Positions 43,805 to 52,769 of a stretch of DNA of 64,000 nucleotides are shown here, in pieces. The position numbers and the translations under genes were made by a program. The first letter of the stretch is position 1; each line of letters opens with the position of its first letter. Location of the stretch: positions 1-64,000 of the forward strand of contig NZ_VCCH02000042.1 of assembly GCF_005938675.2 (NCBI RefSeq), given 5' to 3'. The DNA comes from Mycobacterium sp. KBS0706. GTDB taxonomy: Bacteria > Pseudomonadota > Alphaproteobacteria > DSM-16000 > Inquilinaceae. The notes below the pieces were generated by a model that saw nothing but the letters and a program-made list of their open reading frames with translations, was not told the DNA's origin and searched no databases.

Positions 43805-44904
43805 CGGCCGCGCAGATGCTCGGCCAGCGCCGCGACAACCGCCCGCATCTCCTCCGCGGTGCCGATGGTGATGCGCAGGCAGCTGGGCAGGCCGTAGCCG
43901 CCCATCTGGCGCACCAGGATGCCGGTGTCCTTCAGATGCAGCCGGGCCGCCTCGGCGTCGCGGTCGCCGAAATCGACCAGCAGGAAGTTGCCGGCCGAGG
44001 GCAGCGGCGACAGGCCCAGCTTCTCCAGCTCCGCCGCGGTCCAGCGCCGCCATTCGGCGTTGTGGGCGCGGCTCCGCTCGATGAAGGCCTCGTCGGCCAG
44101 CGCCGCCACGCCCGCCGCCTGGGCCGCGGCGCTGACGTTGAACGGCCCGCGGGCGCGATGCAGGATGTCGGTGATGCCGGCCGAGGCATAGGCCCAGCCC
44201 AGCCGCAGCGCGCCCAGGCCGTAGATCTTCGAGAAGGTGCGCAGCATCACGACGTTGCCGGCCCGGTCGACCAGGTCGGCACCGGCGCTGTACTCCGGGT
44301 CGTCGATGTACTCGGCATAGGCGGCGTCCAGCGCCAGGATCACGTCCGGCGGCAGGGCGGCGTGCAGCCGCTCGACCTCGGCCCTGGGCAGCAGGTAGCC
44401 GGTCGGGTTGTTCGGATTGGCCAGGAACAGGATGCGGGTGCGCGGCGTCACCCGGGCCAGCAGCGCGTCGACATCGGTCCTGAGATCCGCCTCGGGCGCG
44501 GTGACCGGCGTGGCGCCGACCGCCTTGGCCGCGATCGGATACATCAGGAAGCCGTGCCGGCTGTACAGCACCTCGTCGCCCGGCCCGGCATAGCTCTTGG
44601 CCAGGAGCGCGATCAGCTCGTCCGACCCGGCGCCGGCGACGATGCGGTCGGCATCCAGGCCGAAGCGGGCGGCCAGGGCTGCGCGCAGGGCGCTGCAGCC
44701 GCCGTCCGGATAGCGGTGGATCTCGCCGCCCAGCTCGCGATAGGCCGCGGTCGCCTTCGGGCTCGGGCCGAAGGCGCCCTCGTTCGAGGCCAGCCGGATC
44801 GGCCGGCCCAGCTGCGGATGCGGCACGGCCTTGGCCTCGCCGCCGATATAGGGGTCGATGTCGAGCAGGCCCGGGCGGGGGCGCGGGGCTTGGATCGCCG
44901 TCAT
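43801..44904 (-). CDS. hisC: histidinol-phosphate/aromatic aminotransferase
   Basis: 367 residues, fold-type I PLP enzyme. RLASNEGAFGPSP, GAGSDELIALL, NPNNPTGYLLP, DAAYAEYI and the PLP lysine in RTFSKIYGLGALRLGW are the HisC pattern. In this context, between chorismate mutase and tyrA, it likely serves phenylalanine/tyrosine synthesis as well as, or rather than, histidine. Start ATG 44904; the gap to chorismate mutase is 8 bp. Confidence 0.94.
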   Translation of the reverse strand: MTAIQAPRPRPGLLDIDPYIGGEAKAVPHPQLGRPIRLASNEGAFGPSPKATAAYRELGGEIHRYPDGGCSALRAALAARFGLDADRIVAGAGSDELIALLAKSYAGPGDEVLYSRHGFLMYPIAAKAVGATPVTAPEADLRTDVDALLARVTPRTRILFLANPNNPTGYLLPRAEVERLHAALPPDVILALDAAYAEYIDDPEYSAGADLVDRAGNVVMLRTFSKIYGLGALRLGWAYASAGITDILHRARGPFNVSAAAQAAGVAALADEAFIERSRAHNAEWRRWTAAELEKLGLSPLPSAGNFLLVDFGDRDAEAARLHLKDTGILVRQMGGYGLPSCLRITIGTAEEMRAVVAALAEHLRGR

Positions 44905-44912
44905 GGGATGTC

Positions 44913-45776
44913 TCAGCTCCGGCGGCCGATGGCGAGCGGCGTGGCGAAGCCGCCGATCAGGCGAATGCGGGGGGCCAGCTCGTCCAGGCGCTCGCCAAGG
45001 GCGCCGAGCCGTCCGTCGCCGGCGGCGACGAAATCGGCGACATCGACCAGATGGATGATGGAATCGTCGGGGCTGCGGGCCGGCCGGGTCCAGAACGCCA
45101 CCGGCGGCAGGCCGACGGCCTCGAGACTCTGCTTCAGCCGGCTGCGGCTGATGTCGCCGGTGACCTCGACCGCGACCAAAGCGTGGTCGTCGCCGGTCGG
45201 TTCGGGATCGATCTGGGCGACGGCCAGGGCCATCGGCTCGTCGCGGTGCCGCTCGGTGACGATGAAGGGCAGGCTGCCGACGATCCGCGGCGTGCGCGGG
45301 TCGTCCGACACCAGCACCTGCCACCAGGGATCGCTGTCGGACTCGACCGGCCACGGCACCACGGCCACCGCGGCGCTGCCGTCATGGACCGCGCGGATCG
45401 CCTGGATCGGCCCGGTCACCGGAGTCATCGGGGTGTGGCTGCCGTAATGGTCGCGCGCCAGGTCCCACAGCTCGTTCTGGGTCGCCGGCGCGTGCACGGC
45501 CACGGCGAAGGGGGCCTGCATCCGGGTGCAGCCGGCGATCAGCTCGCGCCAGATTCGGGTCAGCTCCGGCAGCGGGAAACCGCCGCTGTGGCGGTCCGCC
45601 AGCCGGCGCAGGATCGTGGCCTCGCGGCCCGGACGCATCGCCAGCGGGTCGCCGTTCTTGGCGGCGGCGATGTCCTGCACCACCCCGGCCCGCTGCATGA
45701 TCATGTCATGCAGCGCTTCGTCGATCTCGTCGATCCGGTGGCGCAACGAGTCGAGCGTCTGGGGGGTGTCTGGCAT
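44913..45776 (-). CDS. chorismate mutase with C-terminal dehydratase-like region
   Basis: 287 residues. Residues 5-90 form an AroQ-class chorismate mutase: LRHRIDEIDEALHDMIMQRAGVVQDIAAAK, then MRPGREATILRRL and IWRELIAGCTRMQ. The remaining 190 residues resemble a shortened prephenate dehydratase/ACT layout (HYGSHTPMTPVTG near residue 127; VAVEVTGDISRSRLKQSLEAVGLP near residue 220), but the Thr-rich catalytic motif of real prephenate dehydratases is not seen. Probably a mutase with an inactive regulatory region. First gene of the operon with hisC and tyrA. Confidence 0.88.
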   Translation of the reverse strand: MPDTPQTLDSLRHRIDEIDEALHDMIMQRAGVVQDIAAAKNGDPLAMRPGREATILRRLADRHSGGFPLPELTRIWRELIAGCTRMQAPFAVAVHAPATQNELWDLARDHYGSHTPMTPVTGPIQAIRAVHDGSAAVAVVPWPVESDSDPWWQVLVSDDPRTPRIVGSLPFIVTERHRDEPMALAVAQIDPEPTGDDHALVAVEVTGDISRSRLKQSLEAVGLPPVAFWTRPARSPDDSIIHLVDVADFVAAGDGRLGALGERLDELAPRIRLIGGFATPLAIGRRS

Positions 45777-45953
45777 CGTCGGAAGCGGGCTGGAACCTGC
45801 CGGGTCGAGGGCGATCAGATGTAGAACGGGCAGGGGGCGAAAGCAAAGGAAACATCTGGGGTTTTACGCATCGCGGACATGGACTTTCGCATACCCCGGA
45901 GCGATCCGCCGGCTCCCGGGCTGCCGCTGTCCCGTCCCGATGCCGGCGCCCGC

Positions 45954-46715
45954 CTAGCCCGGCTGTTCCTCGCTGTCGCGCCGCACCCCCAGGGCCGGCT
46001 GCGCCGCCCCGACCGGGACCAGCACCGGCCGGCGGGCGCGGAGCTTCTTGCCGCGCGACAGCTGGTAGATCTGCTTCGACGCCTCGACCATCACCGTGCC
46101 GGCGACGCGCTGGAACCAGCGGGCGCCGACCTCCTCCCACACCGGGGCGGTGGACAACAGGAAGCGCGACCGGGTCGGCGGCAGCCACAGGGCGCGGGCC
46201 ATCCGCTCCGGCACGAACTGATGCTGGCGCAGCACCTGGTTCAGCTGGCTGGATGAATAGGGCTTGCCGTGGCCGAACGGGGTGCGGTCGGACCGCGCCC
46301 ACAGGCTGCGCCGGTTCGGCACCACCACCAGCAGCCGGCCGCTGCCGTTCAGCACGCGCCAGATCTCGCGCATCAGCTCGCCCAGCTGCTCGGTGGCCTC
46401 CAGCCCGTGCACCAGCAGCACCCGATCGACCGACATGTCGGGCAGCGGCAGCTCGGTCTCCTCGCTCAGCGCCACCAGGCCGCGGCCGTCCGGCGGCCAA
46501 TGGGCCACGCCCTGCTCGGCCGGCATGCAGGCGATCACCCGCTCGGCCTCGCCCAGGAACGGCCGCAGGAACGGCGTGGCGTAGCCCAGGCCGAGGATGA
46601 TCTGGCCCTGTGTGTCCGGCCACAGCAGGCGGATCTGCCGGCGCACCATGCGGCGCACCACCAGGCCCAGGCTGGTCTCGTAGAATTCGCGCAGATCGAT
46701 GACGTCGCTGTACAT
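45954..46715 (-). CDS. class I SAM-dependent methyltransferase
   Basis: 253 residues from ATG 46715. LREFYETSLGLVVRRMVRRQIRLLWPDTQGQIILGLGYATPFL includes the SAM-binding GxG loop, with LPLPDMSVDRVLLVHGLEATE as the post-I motifs. The C-terminal third is basic and unlike other methyltransferases. In many alphaproteobacteria this gene is the divergent neighbour of gloB; here a protease-nuclease gene sits between them. Substrate unknown. Confidence 0.88.
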   Translation of the reverse strand: MYSDVIDLREFYETSLGLVVRRMVRRQIRLLWPDTQGQIILGLGYATPFLRPFLGEAERVIACMPAEQGVAHWPPDGRGLVALSEETELPLPDMSVDRVLLVHGLEATEQLGELMREIWRVLNGSGRLLVVVPNRRSLWARSDRTPFGHGKPYSSSQLNQVLRQHQFVPERMARALWLPPTRSRFLLSTAPVWEEVGARWFQRVAGTVMVEASKQIYQLSRGKKLRARRPVLVPVGAAQPALGVRRDSEEQPG

Positions 46716-46821
46716 CCGTCGGTCGTCCCAAGGGCTGGCCCACGTTAGGATAACGCATCGACGGCAGGTTTGAGCCCTCGCCGCGTCGGCTGCCACAATA
46801 GGATATTTCAGGAGTCGCCTG

Positions 46822-48714
46822 ATGGCCCGCAAGACCGAGCTTCGCGGAATCGACCCGGAGCGCCTGAAACAGGCCGCCCGCGAGGCCGCGGATCTCTATC
46901 TCGACCATCCGAACGTCACCTCGGTGGGCATCGGCCGGAAGCTCGAAGGCGGCAAGCCGACCGGCGCGCTGTGCATCCAGTTCACCGTCGGCCGCAAGGT
47001 CGCGCCCCAGGGGCTGGTGGAGGAGGGCATTCCGCCGCTGCCGAAGAGCATCGTGGTCGACGGCGTCACGATCCCGACCGATGTGATCGAGCGGCGCTAC
47101 AAGCCGTCCTGGCAGCTGGTGCCGCAGGTGATCAAGGACCAGCGCAAGCTGCGGCACGACCCGCTCTTGCCCGGGATCAGCGTCAGCCATCCCGCGGGCA
47201 CGGCCGGCACGCTCGGCTGCATCGTCTACGACCGGCAGGAGGGGCGGCCGCACATCCTGTCGAACTGGCATGTGCTGCATGGCGAGCAGGGGCGCCTGGG
47301 CGACACCATCGTCCAGCCCGGGCCGTTCGACGACAACCGGGTCGAAAGCAACGGCTGCGGCGTGCTGGTGCGCAGCCATCTCGGCCTCGCCGGCGACTGC
47401 GCCATCGCCCGGGTCGAGGGCCGCGGCGTCGATCCGGAGATCCTCGACCTCGGCGTCCGGGTCGCCCGGCTCGGCCGGCCGGAGCTCGGCGACCGGGTGG
47501 TGAAATCCGGCCGCACCACCGGCCTCACCTGGGGCATCGTCACCCGGATCGAGACCACGGTGAAGCTGTCCTACGGCGACCAGATCGGATTCAAGCGCAT
47601 CGGCGGCTTCGAGATCGGCCCCGACCCGGACCGCCCGGCGGCGGAGAACGAGATCAGCAAGGGCGGCGATTCCGGCTCGGTCTGGCTCGGTCTCGACGGC
47701 AAGGGCAACCCGGCCGACGTCATGCTGGGCCTGCATTTCGGCGGCGAGGCCGACGGCGCCGACGCTGGCGAGGGCGACTTCGCCCTGGCCTGCACCGCCG
47801 ACGCCGTGTTCAAGAAGCTGGAGATCGAGCCGACCCCGCCGGAGCTGGCGCAGGCCGCGCCGGCCGCCACCGGCGGTGGCTACGACCCGCAGTTCCTCAG
47901 CGGCAAGGCCGTGCCGCTGCCGGCGATGTCGCGGGCGCAGGAGACCGATGCGGCCAAGGCCGGCGGCTCCGCCATCATCCGCCACACCCATTTCTCGCTG
48001 GCGCTCAGCAAGTCGCGCCGCCTGGCCCGCTGGGTGGCCTGGAACGTCGATGGCGGCCAGATCCGGCTGCTCAGTCGCAGCGGGCTGAAGTTCACGGTCG
48101 ACCCGCTGGTCGACGCGAAATGGCAGACCGGCGACGCCCTCTACGCTTCCAACCGCCTCGACCGCGGCCATATCGCCCGGCGTCAGGACCTGGTCTGGGG
48201 CCCGCCGGAAGAGGCGGCGCGGGCCAACCGCGACTCCTTCTACTTCACCAACATCGCGCCGCAGCACGAGGCCTACAACCAGTCCGGGCTGAACGGCCTC
48301 TGGGGCCTGCTCGAGAACGCGATCCTGGAGGAGGTGGAGGTCGAGCAGCTCCGCGTCTCGGTGCTGGGCGGCCCGGTGTTCCGCGACGACGACCCGGTCT
48401 ATCGCGGCACCGCCATCCCGCGCGACTTCTGGAAGATCGTCGCCTATGTCGAGGCCGGGGCGCTGAAGGCCAAGGCCTTCCTGCTGACCCAGGAGGACCT
48501 CCTGAACCGGATCGAGGCGCTGGGGCTGGAGCCGTTCCGGCTGTACCAGCTGCCGATCGCGGAGCTGGAAAGCCGCACCGGCCTGGATTTCGGCGACCTC
48601 AAGGCCGCCGACGACCGGGCCGAGCCCGCCCGCCCACGGCGCGGCCGCCGCGGCGTGGCCGAATCCCTGCCGCGGGTGACGCTGATCGAGACCCTGGCGG
48701 ATATCGAGCTCTGA
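46822..48714 (+). CDS. trypsin-like serine protease / DNA-RNA non-specific endonuclease fusion
   Basis: 630 residues, one uninterrupted frame, AGGAG in front of ATG 46822. Residues 1-90 form a leading domain (NVTSVGIGRKLEGG...) like those before bacterial trypsin-fold proteases. Residues 115-330 are the protease: His150 in HILSNWHVLH, Asp192 in GDCAIARV, Ser284 in KGGDSGSVW, a full triad. Residues 380-590 are a NUC-type nuclease: DRGH with His450, FTNIAPQ, Mg2+-ligand Asn486 in AYNQ, and the W-x-x-L-E motif at 494-498. No signal peptide or membrane segment, so it should act in the cytosol unless exported by a secretion system. No immunity gene is adjacent. Function unproven; conflict or self-destruct roles fit the domain pair. 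Confidence 0.9.
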   Translation: MARKTELRGIDPERLKQAAREAADLYLDHPNVTSVGIGRKLEGGKPTGALCIQFTVGRKVAPQGLVEEGIPPLPKSIVVDGVTIPTDVIERRYKPSWQLVPQVIKDQRKLRHDPLLPGISVSHPAGTAGTLGCIVYDRQEGRPHILSNWHVLHGEQGRLGDTIVQPGPFDDNRVESNGCGVLVRSHLGLAGDCAIARVEGRGVDPEILDLGVRVARLGRPELGDRVVKSGRTTGLTWGIVTRIETTVKLSYGDQIGFKRIGGFEIGPDPDRPAAENEISKGGDSGSVWLGLDGKGNPADVMLGLHFGGEADGADAGEGDFALACTADAVFKKLEIEPTPPELAQAAPAATGGGYDPQFLSGKAVPLPAMSRAQETDAAKAGGSAIIRHTHFSLALSKSRRLARWVAWNVDGGQIRLLSRSGLKFTVDPLVDAKWQTGDALYASNRLDRGHIARRQDLVWGPPEEAARANRDSFYFTNIAPQHEAYNQSGLNGLWGLLENAILEEVEVEQLRVSVLGGPVFRDDDPVYRGTAIPRDFWKIVAYVEAGALKAKAFLLTQEDLLNRIEALGLEPFRLYQLPIAELESRTGLDFGDLKAADDRAEPARPRRGRRGVAESLPRVTLIETLADIEL

Positions 48715-48834
48715 CTGGCGCCGATGCGGGTAACCGTCCGATCATCCTGTCTCTCCGCCGCGGCGGGGTCGCGGAAGCGGGCGGGAGCGGCTATGCTGCC
48801 CCGACCCGTTTCGACACTTGGTCCAGGAGGACGC

Positions 48835-49605
48835 ATGGCCTCGCTTCGCGTCACGCTGATCCCCGTCCTGAAGGACAACTACGCCTATCTGCTGGAGGAC
48901 GACTCGACCGGCATGGTCGGTGTCGTCGACCCCGGCGAGGCCGACCCGGTGGCGGCGAAGCTGGAGGCCAAGGGCGGCCGGCTGGACTGGATCCTGAACA
49001 CCCACCATCACGGCGACCATGTCGGCGGCAACCACGAGCTGGCGAAGCGCTACGGCGCCTCGATCGTCGGCCCGGCGGTGGAATCGGGCCGCATCCCCGA
49101 TCTCGACCGTGGCGTGGCCGAGGGCGACCACGTCATGGTCGGTGCCGCGCGGGGATCGGTGCTCGACGTCCCCGGCCACACCGCCGGCCACATCGCCTTC
49201 TGGTTCGAGGATGCCGGCGTGCTGTTCTGCGGCGACACGCTGTTCGCCCTCGGCTGCGGCCGCCTGCTCGAGGGCACGCCCGCGCAGATGTGGTCCAGCC
49301 TGCTGAAGCTGCGGGCGCTGCCGGACACCACCCGGATCTATTGCGGCCATGAATACACCCAGTCGAACGCCCGGTTCGCGTTGACCGTCGACGGCGCCAA
49401 CCCGGTGCTGCAGGCCTATGCCGAGGATGTCGACGACGCCCGCGAGAGCGGCGCCGCCACCATCCCGGCCCAGCTCGGCCGCGAGAAGCTGGCCAACCCC
49501 TTCCTGCGGGCCGACAAGCCGGACCTGCAGGCCGCCATCGGCATGGCCGGCGCCGACCCGGTCGCCGTCTTCGCCGAGATCCGCGGCCGCAAGGACCGGT
49601 TCTGA
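48835..49605 (+). CDS. gloB: hydroxyacylglutathione hydrolase (glyoxalase II)
   Basis: 256 residues. Metallo-beta-lactamase fold: NTHHHGDHVGGN (metal ligands), LDVPGHTAGHIAFW, FCGDTLFALGCGRL and YCGHEYTQSNARFAL. Hydrolyses S-D-lactoylglutathione in methylglyoxal detoxification. The C-terminal helical domain ends with NPFLRAD, the glyoxalase II motif. ATG 48835 follows AGGAGGACGC. Downstream are a GST and a cupin. Confidence 0.97.
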   Translation: MASLRVTLIPVLKDNYAYLLEDDSTGMVGVVDPGEADPVAAKLEAKGGRLDWILNTHHHGDHVGGNHELAKRYGASIVGPAVESGRIPDLDRGVAEGDHVMVGAARGSVLDVPGHTAGHIAFWFEDAGVLFCGDTLFALGCGRLLEGTPAQMWSSLLKLRALPDTTRIYCGHEYTQSNARFALTVDGANPVLQAYAEDVDDARESGAATIPAQLGREKLANPFLRADKPDLQAAIGMAGADPVAVFAEIRGRKDRF

Positions 49606-49629
49606 CCATTTCCCTGACCCAGGACGATC

Positions 49630-50232
49630 ATGAAGCTTCTCTACAGCCCGTTCTCGCCCTTCGCCCGCAAGGTCCGCATCGTCGCCCACGAGACCGGCCT
49701 GCAGGACCGGATCGAGGTGGTGCCGGCCAGCACCGAGGACCCGGCCAGCGGCCTGTCGGCGCGCAACCCGCTGAACAAGATCCCGGTGCTGGAGACCGAG
49801 TTCGGCCCGCTCTACGACAGCCCGGTGATCTGCGAGTATCTCGACACGCTGCATGACGGGGCGAAGCTGGTTCCGGCCGCGGGGCCTGCGCGCTGGCGCG
49901 CCCTGCGCTGGGAAGCCCTGGCCGACGGGCTGATGGATGCCGCGCTGCTGATCCGCTACGAGATCACGCTGCGCCCGGCCGAGAAGCAGCACGAGGCCTG
50001 GGTCGAGCGCCAGAAGGCCAAGATCCGCAAGTCGCTCGACCAGATGGAGGCCGATGCGGCGGAGCTCGACGGGCCGGTGACCATCGGCGCGATCGGCGCC
50101 GCCAGCGCGCTGGGCTATCTCGACCTGCGCTTCGCCGACTGGGGCTGGCGCGAGACCCATCCGCGCCTCGCTGCCTGGCATGCGGCCTTCGCCGAGCGCC
50201 CGTCCTATATCGCGACGATCGCCCAGGCATGA
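49630..50232 (+). CDS. glutathione S-transferase family protein
   Basis: 200 residues. N-terminal thioredoxin-like domain begins KLLYSPFSPFARKVRIVAHE (Ser at the glutathione position), then NPLNKIPVLETE and LYDSPVICEYLDTL. A helical C-terminal domain follows (SALGYLDLRFADWGWRETHPRLAAWH). Resembles the YibF-like GST group. Between gloB and the cupin gene, whose start overlaps its stop by 4 bp, fitting a glutathione-based detoxification operon. Confidence 0.93.
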   Translation: MKLLYSPFSPFARKVRIVAHETGLQDRIEVVPASTEDPASGLSARNPLNKIPVLETEFGPLYDSPVICEYLDTLHDGAKLVPAAGPARWRALRWEALADGLMDAALLIRYEITLRPAEKQHEAWVERQKAKIRKSLDQMEADAAELDGPVTIGAIGAASALGYLDLRFADWGWRETHPRLAAWHAAFAERPSYIATIAQA

Positions 50233-50663
50233 GCGCGATGACGCCGGAGGCGATCGTCGCGAAGCTCGGCATGCAGCCCCACCCGGAGGGCGGGCATTAT
50301 GTCGAGCTGTGGCGGGATCCGCCGCCGGAAGGCGGCCGTGGCCGGGCCTCGCTGATCCATTTCCTGCTGCGGGCCGGCGAGGTGTCGCATTGGCACGCCG
50401 TCGACGCGCCGGAGATCTGGATTTGGCAGGCGGGCGCGCCGCTGGAGCTGTCGATCGCGGAAACCGGCCAGGCCGGCGAGGTGCTGCGCCTCGGCCCCGA
50501 CCTCATGGCCGGCGACCGCTTCCAGGGCGTGGTGCCGGAGGGGCATTGGCAGGCGGCGCGCAGCCTCGGCGACTGGACTTTGGTCAGCTGCGTCGTCGCC
50601 CCGGCCTTCCGCTTCGAAGGCTTCACTTTGGCCCCGCCGGACTGGCGGCCGGAGCTGGGGTAG
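50229..50663 (+). CDS. cupin domain protein (DUF985 family)
   Basis: 144 residues. KLGMQPHPEGGHYVELWR, the central IHFLLRAGEVSHWHAVDAPEIWIWQAGAPLEL and the C-terminal SCVVAPAFRFEGFTLA strand are the DUF985 cupin pattern. The His residues in the central strand form the usual metal site. Family function is not well defined. ATGA overlap with the GST gene. Confidence 0.92.
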   Translation: MSAMTPEAIVAKLGMQPHPEGGHYVELWRDPPPEGGRGRASLIHFLLRAGEVSHWHAVDAPEIWIWQAGAPLELSIAETGQAGEVLRLGPDLMAGDRFQGVVPEGHWQAARSLGDWTLVSCVVAPAFRFEGFTLAPPDWRPELG

Positions 50664-50689
50664 GGGCGGAGAAGGACACGGGAAAAGTC

Positions 50690-50783
50690 CGTCATTGCGA
50701 GGAGGCGAAGCCGACGAAGCAATCCATCGTCCCGCATGAGCTGACGCATGGATTGCTTCGCTGCGCTCGCAATGACGGTGTCG
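50690..50783 (+). repeat. REP-like inverted repeat (CGTCATTGCGAG type)
   Basis: CGTCATTGCGAGGAGGCGAAGC...GCAATCCAT on the left mirrors ATGGATTGCTTCGCTGCGCTCGCAATGACG on the right, around a short central spacer. A dispersed palindrome family common in proteobacteria. Confidence 0.75.
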
Positions 50784-50851
50784 GGAATTTCGAGGTTCCC
50801 GTTGCCCGCCTCTGCTAAGACATCCGCATCGCTGCGGCCCGCGGATCATCC

Positions 50852-51757
50852 ATGACCAGCCTTGCCCTCGGCGCCGATCGGATCGGGGTCGGCATCGCCT
50901 GCGCCGTCGCCGGCTTCGCCTGCTTCTCGGCCGGCGACGCCGTGTCGAAATGGCTGATCGGCAGCCGCGGCATCTCGGCCTTCGAGCTGTTCTTCTTCTT
51001 CGGCCTGTTCGCGCTGCCGGTGGCTGTCGCACATGCCCTGCGGTCGGGCGGCTGGGACCGGCTGCGGCCGCGCCTGCCCGGCGCGACGCTCCTGCGCAGC
51101 GCCCTGATCACCGCCTCGGCCATCTCCGCCGCCTGGGCCTTCGGCCGGCTGCCGCTGGCCGATGTCTACGCCCTCCTGTTCGCCACGCCGATCCTGGTCA
51201 CCGCGCTCTCGGTGCCGGTCCTGGGCGAGGCGGTGGGGCGGCACCGCTGGGCGGCGGTGATCGTCGGCTTCCTCGGCATCCTGGTGATGCTGCGCCCGGG
51301 GCTGGCGGCGTTCGACCCCGGCCACGCCGCGGCTCTGGCCTCGCCGCTGTTCTTCTCGGTCGCGCTGATCGTGTCGCGAAGGATCGGCCGGCGCGAAAGC
51401 GACGCGGCCCAGCTGGCGACCCTGTTCCTGGCCATGGTGCTGGGCGGCGGCGCCGTCCTGCCCTTCGTCTGGGTGGCGCCCGACGCGCTCGGGCTGCTCG
51501 GCCTCGCCGCCGGCGGGGTGCTCAGCGCCGCCGGGCACATCCTCCTGATCCGGGCGCTGCACTCGGCGCCGCCCAGCGCGGTGACGCCGTTCCAGTACAG
51601 CCAGATGATCTGGGGCGTGCTGTACGGGCTGGTGCTGTTCGGCGACACCATCGACGCCGTCACCATGGCCGGCGCCGCGGTCGTCATCGGCAGCGGCCTC
51701 TATATCCTGTGGCGCGAGACCCGCCGCCGCTCCGGCGTCATGCTCGACCTCTGCTAG
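50852..51757 (+). CDS. EamA/DMT family transporter (RarD/RhaT-like)
   Basis: 301 residues with ten hydrophobic helices in two EamA halves: GFACFSAGDAVSKWLIG in TM1, PLADVYALLFATPILVTALSVPVLGE, then a second half with YSQMIWGVLYGLVLFGDTIDAVTMAGAAVVIGSGLYI. Drug/metabolite transporter, substrate unknown; similar exporters carry amino acids or nucleosides. The 3' end overlaps the convergent second DMT gene by 4 bp. Confidence 0.92.
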   Translation: MTSLALGADRIGVGIACAVAGFACFSAGDAVSKWLIGSRGISAFELFFFFGLFALPVAVAHALRSGGWDRLRPRLPGATLLRSALITASAISAAWAFGRLPLADVYALLFATPILVTALSVPVLGEAVGRHRWAAVIVGFLGILVMLRPGLAAFDPGHAAALASPLFFSVALIVSRRIGRRESDAAQLATLFLAMVLGGGAVLPFVWVAPDALGLLGLAAGGVLSAAGHILLIRALHSAPPSAVTPFQYSQMIWGVLYGLVLFGDTIDAVTMAGAAVVIGSGLYILWRETRRRSGVMLDLC

Positions 51758-52647
51758 GCGGCCGCGGCGCGCCGGGCCCACAGGTCGCGCCCGGCCAGGA
51801 TCGCGCCGCCGACGATCAGGGCGCAGGCGGCGCCGACCGACAGGGTCAGGGCGCCCTGGCCGAAGGCGATCAGCAGCAGGGTCGACAGCAGCGGCGCGGC
51901 ATAGGCGAAGGCGCCCAGGGCGCGGATGTCGCCGCGCTTCACCCCATGGTCCCAGACGAAGAAGGCCAGGCCGACCGACCCCAGGCCCAGCCCTGCCACC
52001 GCCGCCCAGCCGGTGGCGTCCGGCACCACCGTCTGCTCCAGCGCCAGGTGGCACAGCAGGGACAAGAGGGCGGTGCCGCCGCAGAACCAGCCGACCGTCT
52101 CGGTGGGCACCGCGCCGATCCGCCGGCTTAGCACCGAATAGCCGGCCCAGATCATCGCCGACAGCATGGCAGCGCCGTAGCCCGGGGCGAAGCGCGGGTC
52201 GAAGGCCACCCCGCGCCCCCCGATCAGCACGACGACGCCGAGCAGCCCCAGCGCCGCCCCGGCGACATGCCACCAGCGCAGCCGCTCGCCCGGCAGCAGG
52301 GCGGAGAACAGCACGATCAGCAGCGGCCAGGCGTAGTTGATCAGGTTGGCCTCGACCGGCGGCGCCAGGCGCAGCGCCATGAAGAAGACGAGGTGATAGC
52401 CGAACAGCCCGCCGATGCCGAGCAGCCACACCGCCAGCCGCTGCCGGGCGGCGGCCAGCGGCGAGCGGCCCTGCAGCGCCATCCAGCCGAGCCCGATCAG
52501 GAAGGCGACGGCGAAGGCCATGCCGGTCAGCTGGAACGGCGGGATGGCGCTGGCCCAGGTGGCCAGCAGGGCCAGCGTCGCCCACATCAGCACGGCGGTG
52601 CCGCCGATCAGCGTGGCCCGCCGGACGGCTGCGAGGTCGGAGGACAT
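51754..52647 (-). CDS. EamA/DMT family transporter
   Basis: 297 residues, ten helices. GGTAVLMWATLALLATWASAIPPFQLTGMAF at the N-terminus and an ANLINYAWPLLIVLFSALLPGERL helix followed by VVLIGGRG are typical of YtfF/aromatic amino acid exporter-type EamA proteins. Not a close paralogue of the convergent neighbour. Substrate unknown. Confidence 0.92.
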   Translation of the reverse strand: MSSDLAAVRRATLIGGTAVLMWATLALLATWASAIPPFQLTGMAFAVAFLIGLGWMALQGRSPLAAARQRLAVWLLGIGGLFGYHLVFFMALRLAPPVEANLINYAWPLLIVLFSALLPGERLRWWHVAGAALGLLGVVVLIGGRGVAFDPRFAPGYGAAMLSAMIWAGYSVLSRRIGAVPTETVGWFCGGTALLSLLCHLALEQTVVPDATGWAAVAGLGLGSVGLAFFVWDHGVKRGDIRALGAFAYAAPLLSTLLLIAFGQGALTLSVGAACALIVGGAILAGRDLWARRAAAA

Positions 52648-52670
52648 GGGTGTTTCGGTCTTGGCTCACA

Positions 52671-52751
52671 TTGTCATGCCCGGGGCTTGACCCGGGCATC
52701 CAGAGACTGTCGACAGCTTCTGGATCGCCGGGTCAAGCCCGGCGATGACAG
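52671..52751 (+). repeat. REP-like inverted repeat (TGTCATGCCCGGGCTTGACCC type)
   Basis: TGTCATGCCCGGGGCTTGACCCGGGCATCCAGA faces TCTGGATCGCCGGGTCAAGCCCGGCGATGACA. Each arm also folds on itself. A further palindrome family, in the gap between two same-strand genes. Confidence 0.75.
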
Positions 52752-52769
52752 GTTGGGATGGGTGGAACC

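Noticed and set aside
45706..48267. 853-codon open frame on the minus strand opposite the protease-nuclease gene, and its plus-strand partner 46770-49352
   Set aside because: Both are shadows produced by high GC; composition is Arg/Gly/Pro-rich with no domain, whereas the 46822-48714 frame has full catalytic motifs.
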